Below the pieces are notes generated by a model that was not told the origin of the DNA, did not search any database, and saw only the letters and a list, made by a program, of their open reading frames with translations. From the NCBI RefSeq assembly GCF_007971225.1, contig NZ_CP042435.1, forward strand, positions 5,459,501 to 5,523,500: 64,000 bases of DNA. Direction: 5' to 3'. Both the position numbers and the translations under genes were made by a program. Positions within the stretch are counted from its first letter, which is position 1, and every line of letters begins with the position of its first letter. Positions 62,837-64,000 of this stretch are shown one piece after another. The DNA comes from Panacibacter ginsenosidivorans. GTDB lineage: Bacteria; Bacteroidota; Bacteroidia; Chitinophagales; Chitinophagaceae.

Positions 62837-62929
62837 GTTGCGTCGCACACTTGTACTGTTTATCCCTCTGTCGACAGTCGACTGTCAACTGTCGACGGCT
62901 TTTCCGAATGTACAAGTGAGTGACACAAC
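62837..62929 (-). repeat. Intergenic repeat, A/B inverted pair with palindromic loop
   Basis: B arm GTTGCGTCGCACACTTGTAC (62837-62856) and A arm GTACAAGTGAGTGACACAAC (62910-62929), followed by GATGCCA. The loop holds four overlapping GTCGAC/TCGAC units (62870-62896). It begins 40 nt beyond the permease stop at 62969. Confidence 0.88.
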
Positions 62930-62968
62930 CGGCGATGCCACCTGCACCGTAGCCCGTAAACAAAATAT

Positions 62969-63736
62969 CTAAAGATCTTTCCTGGAAAAATTTCTTACAG
63001 AAAACCACAATGGCAAAAATGCCCACAACAATAAAATGAATAAAGCAATTACAGAGCCTGTTGCGCTATCGAAAAAATTTCTGAATATAGCGCCTGTGTA
63101 ACCCATGAGTGCTGACATATCCATGTGTAATAAAATAAGTATCCGGGTAAGATCAATTGGGTTTAGGGCTGAAAAAAGGAGCATGGGTTTTTCCATAGGG
63201 TAATCCTGGAATTGAAATAATATAAATAAAACCAGCCCATCGAAAATGATGGAAAAATAAAACCACAATAAAATGGATAGACCAATGCCTCTGGCTTTAT
63301 CTCTTGTTTTTACAGATGCGAGTAATGCAATGGAAACAAAAATTACGGAAAGCAGCATGCCTGTTAAAAGCATTGTTATTCCTGTGGCATCGGGCTGATA
63401 CAATAAAATGGGAATGCCTGCGCCGATAAAAAATGCCAGTAGAAATGCAAAGGAAAGACCAATAAAAATACTTAGCCACAAGGTTCTTCTTTTAACAGGC
63501 TGACTTACCAGCAGCTCAATAAATTCAGTGCTGTTGTAGACATAAATGGTAGAAAATATTATGGCAACAAGCGGCACAATTATGAGGATGATATTCAACA
63601 GGCTGATTAAACCCTTGCTGCTGCTGTCTTCCAGGCTGAAGACACTTAATGATACCGCAAGCAGAAACAAAGTATAGCCAATGATGATCTTGCTGCGCAG
63701 TATGTCAAGCATTACATATTTTATGATTTTTTTCAT
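62969..63736 (-). CDS. nosY: ABC-2 type permease, NosY-like
   Basis: A 255-residue permease with about six helices. MKKIIKYVMLDILRSKIIIGYTLFLLAVSLSVFSLEDSSSKGLISLLNIILIIVPLVAIIFSTIYVYNSTEFIELLVSQPVKR is closely like the Bacteroidota NosY proteins I recall, including ELLVSQPxKR. NosY with NosF forms an ABC transporter for nitrous oxide reductase maturation. It lies downstream of an ATPase gene on the same strand whose stop is at 63831. The call as NosY is from family resemblance and from neighbouring low-oxygen genes; another ABC-2 exporter is possible. Confidence 0.75.
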   Translation of the reverse strand: MKKIIKYVMLDILRSKIIIGYTLFLLAVSLSVFSLEDSSSKGLISLLNIILIIVPLVAIIFSTIYVYNSTEFIELLVSQPVKRRTLWLSIFIGLSFAFLLAFFIGAGIPILLYQPDATGITMLLTGMLLSVIFVSIALLASVKTRDKARGIGLSILLWFYFSIIFDGLVLFILFQFQDYPMEKPMLLFSALNPIDLTRILILLHMDMSALMGYTGAIFRNFFDSATGSVIALFILLLWAFLPLWFSVRNFSRKDL

Positions 63737-63750
63737 TTACCTTGTTTTAA

Positions 63751-63790
63751 CCTCACCCTAAGTCCCTCTCCAAAGGAGAGGGACTTTGAA
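63751..63790. repeat. GC-rich hairpin repeat, second family
   Basis: AGTCCCTCTCC (63761-63771) and GGAGAGGGACT (63775-63785) form a perfect 11-bp stem with loop AAA, preceded by CCTCACCCTA. It is the standard form of the repeat inserted in the debranching-enzyme gene at 36168. Confidence 0.75.
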
Positions 63791-63830
63791 GAAGCTTACT
63801 GTTAACTGATATTTATTCTCGATTCACGTT

Positions 63831-64000
63831 TCACGATTGCATCACTCTTGCTATTGCTTTTGCCAGTTTTTCTTCACCTGTATCTTTACGTAATAATTCA
63901 ATGGACTTATGAAAACGTAACTGACCTTCCTGTAAATACATAACCTGCGTAATGAGATCATCGAGTTCGCTAAGTATGTGAGAAGTGATCAAAATAAGTT
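63831..64000 (-). CDS. nosF: ABC transporter ATPase, NosF-like (C-terminal part)
   Basis: Only the last 56 residues are present; the frame runs off the right edge. The sequence starts ITSHILSELDDLITQVMYLQEGQLRF, the switch-His and C-terminal region of an ABC ATPase, followed by KSIELLRKDTGEEKLAKAIARVM. HILSELDDL with this tail resembles the NosF proteins of Bacteroidota. The stop is 95 bp upstream of the NosY-like gene. The rest of a nos cluster should lie beyond the right edge. Confidence 0.7.
   Translation of the reverse strand, partial: LILITSHILSELDDLITQVMYLQEGQLRFHKSIELLRKDTGEEKLAKAIARVMQS

Noticed and set aside
616-62929. Repeat arms as integron attC sites or REP/BIME elements
   Set aside because: The arm starts GTTGYG and not GTTRRRY, no integrase is present, and the GTAG-type head and RAYT gene of REPs are missing.
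616-62929. Repeats as a CRISPR array
   Set aside because: Copies are kilobases apart, in both orientations and without uniform spacers; no cas gene is present.
1-64000. tRNA or rRNA genes
   Set aside because: A visual scan found no TTCGAAT-type T-arm with a matching acceptor stem and no rRNA motif; a dedicated search would be needed to exclude a diverged tRNA.

Overview
The window looks like a chromosome segment of a Bacteroidota bacterium, most likely family Chitinophagaceae. The signs are a SusC/SusD pair, a type IX secretion sorting domain of the gliding-motility type, a fused CcoN-CcoO oxidase subunit, TAnnTTTG promoter boxes, few Shine-Dalgarno sequences, and interspersed repeats that I recall from this family. 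No rRNA, tRNA, CRISPR array, phage or complete insertion sequence was recognised. Most genes are housekeeping or accessory metabolism.

Layout. 1-5.1 kb: an M20 amidohydrolase (cut by the window edge), a DUF1622 membrane protein, a GMC oxidoreductase, an alpha/beta hydrolase and an unrecognised Ser-rich, Cys-containing protein. 5.7-8.7 kb: an adaptor, permease and ATPase exporter operon. 8.8-15.1 kb: a PAS histidine kinase, a secreted hydrolase, a T9SS cargo protein, and an AraC regulator followed by two small-protein genes. 15.5-27.6 kb: GH67 alpha-glucuronidase, a VOC protein, a MoaD-like protein with a BNR-repeat protein, sulfotransferase, amidase, a zincin-like protein, a large metalloprotease and a secreted unknown. 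28.1-34.1 kb: SusC, SusD and a DUF1735 lipoprotein. 34.4-42.2 kb: a TMEM175-type channel, then a glycan cluster (debranching enzyme, GH63 glucosidase, short-chain dehydrogenase, GH57). 42.3-47.8 kb: a Crp/Fnr regulator, an atypical thioredoxin, a LysE protein, a DUF1223 protein and a sigma-54 activator. 47.9-64 kb: a low-oxygen respiration block.

The low-oxygen block holds the cbb3 oxidase genes ccoI, ccoS, ccoNO, ccoQ, ccoP, ccoG, ccoH and a TauE-like gene, then hemN, a two-component system, a group III truncated haemoglobin, a cupin, and NosY/NosF-like ABC genes running off the right edge. The kinase has a PAS domain with the FixL haem-ligand His and distal Arg at the FixL spacing of 20 residues. 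Its partner fuses a receiver domain to a complete Crp/Fnr protein, so it looks like FixJ and FixK in one chain. Upstream of ccoS and ccoI, and more weakly hemN, a TGA-N6-TCA box lies exactly 33 bp (centre to centre) from a TAnnTTTG-like box, the geometry of a class II activator site. Together these suggest a shortened oxygen-sensing circuit acting on its neighbours.

The second notable feature is a family of 38 copies of a 20-bp arm at 26 intergenic loci, no copy of which lies inside a recognised gene. Twelve loci are inverted pairs. Nine of those join two different arm types (GTTGTGTCACTCACTTGTAC at one end, GTTGCGTCGCACWCTTGTAC at the other) around a partly conserved loop, and several lie inside apparent operons. 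A different repeat has entered a debranching-enzyme gene, which is also frameshifted.
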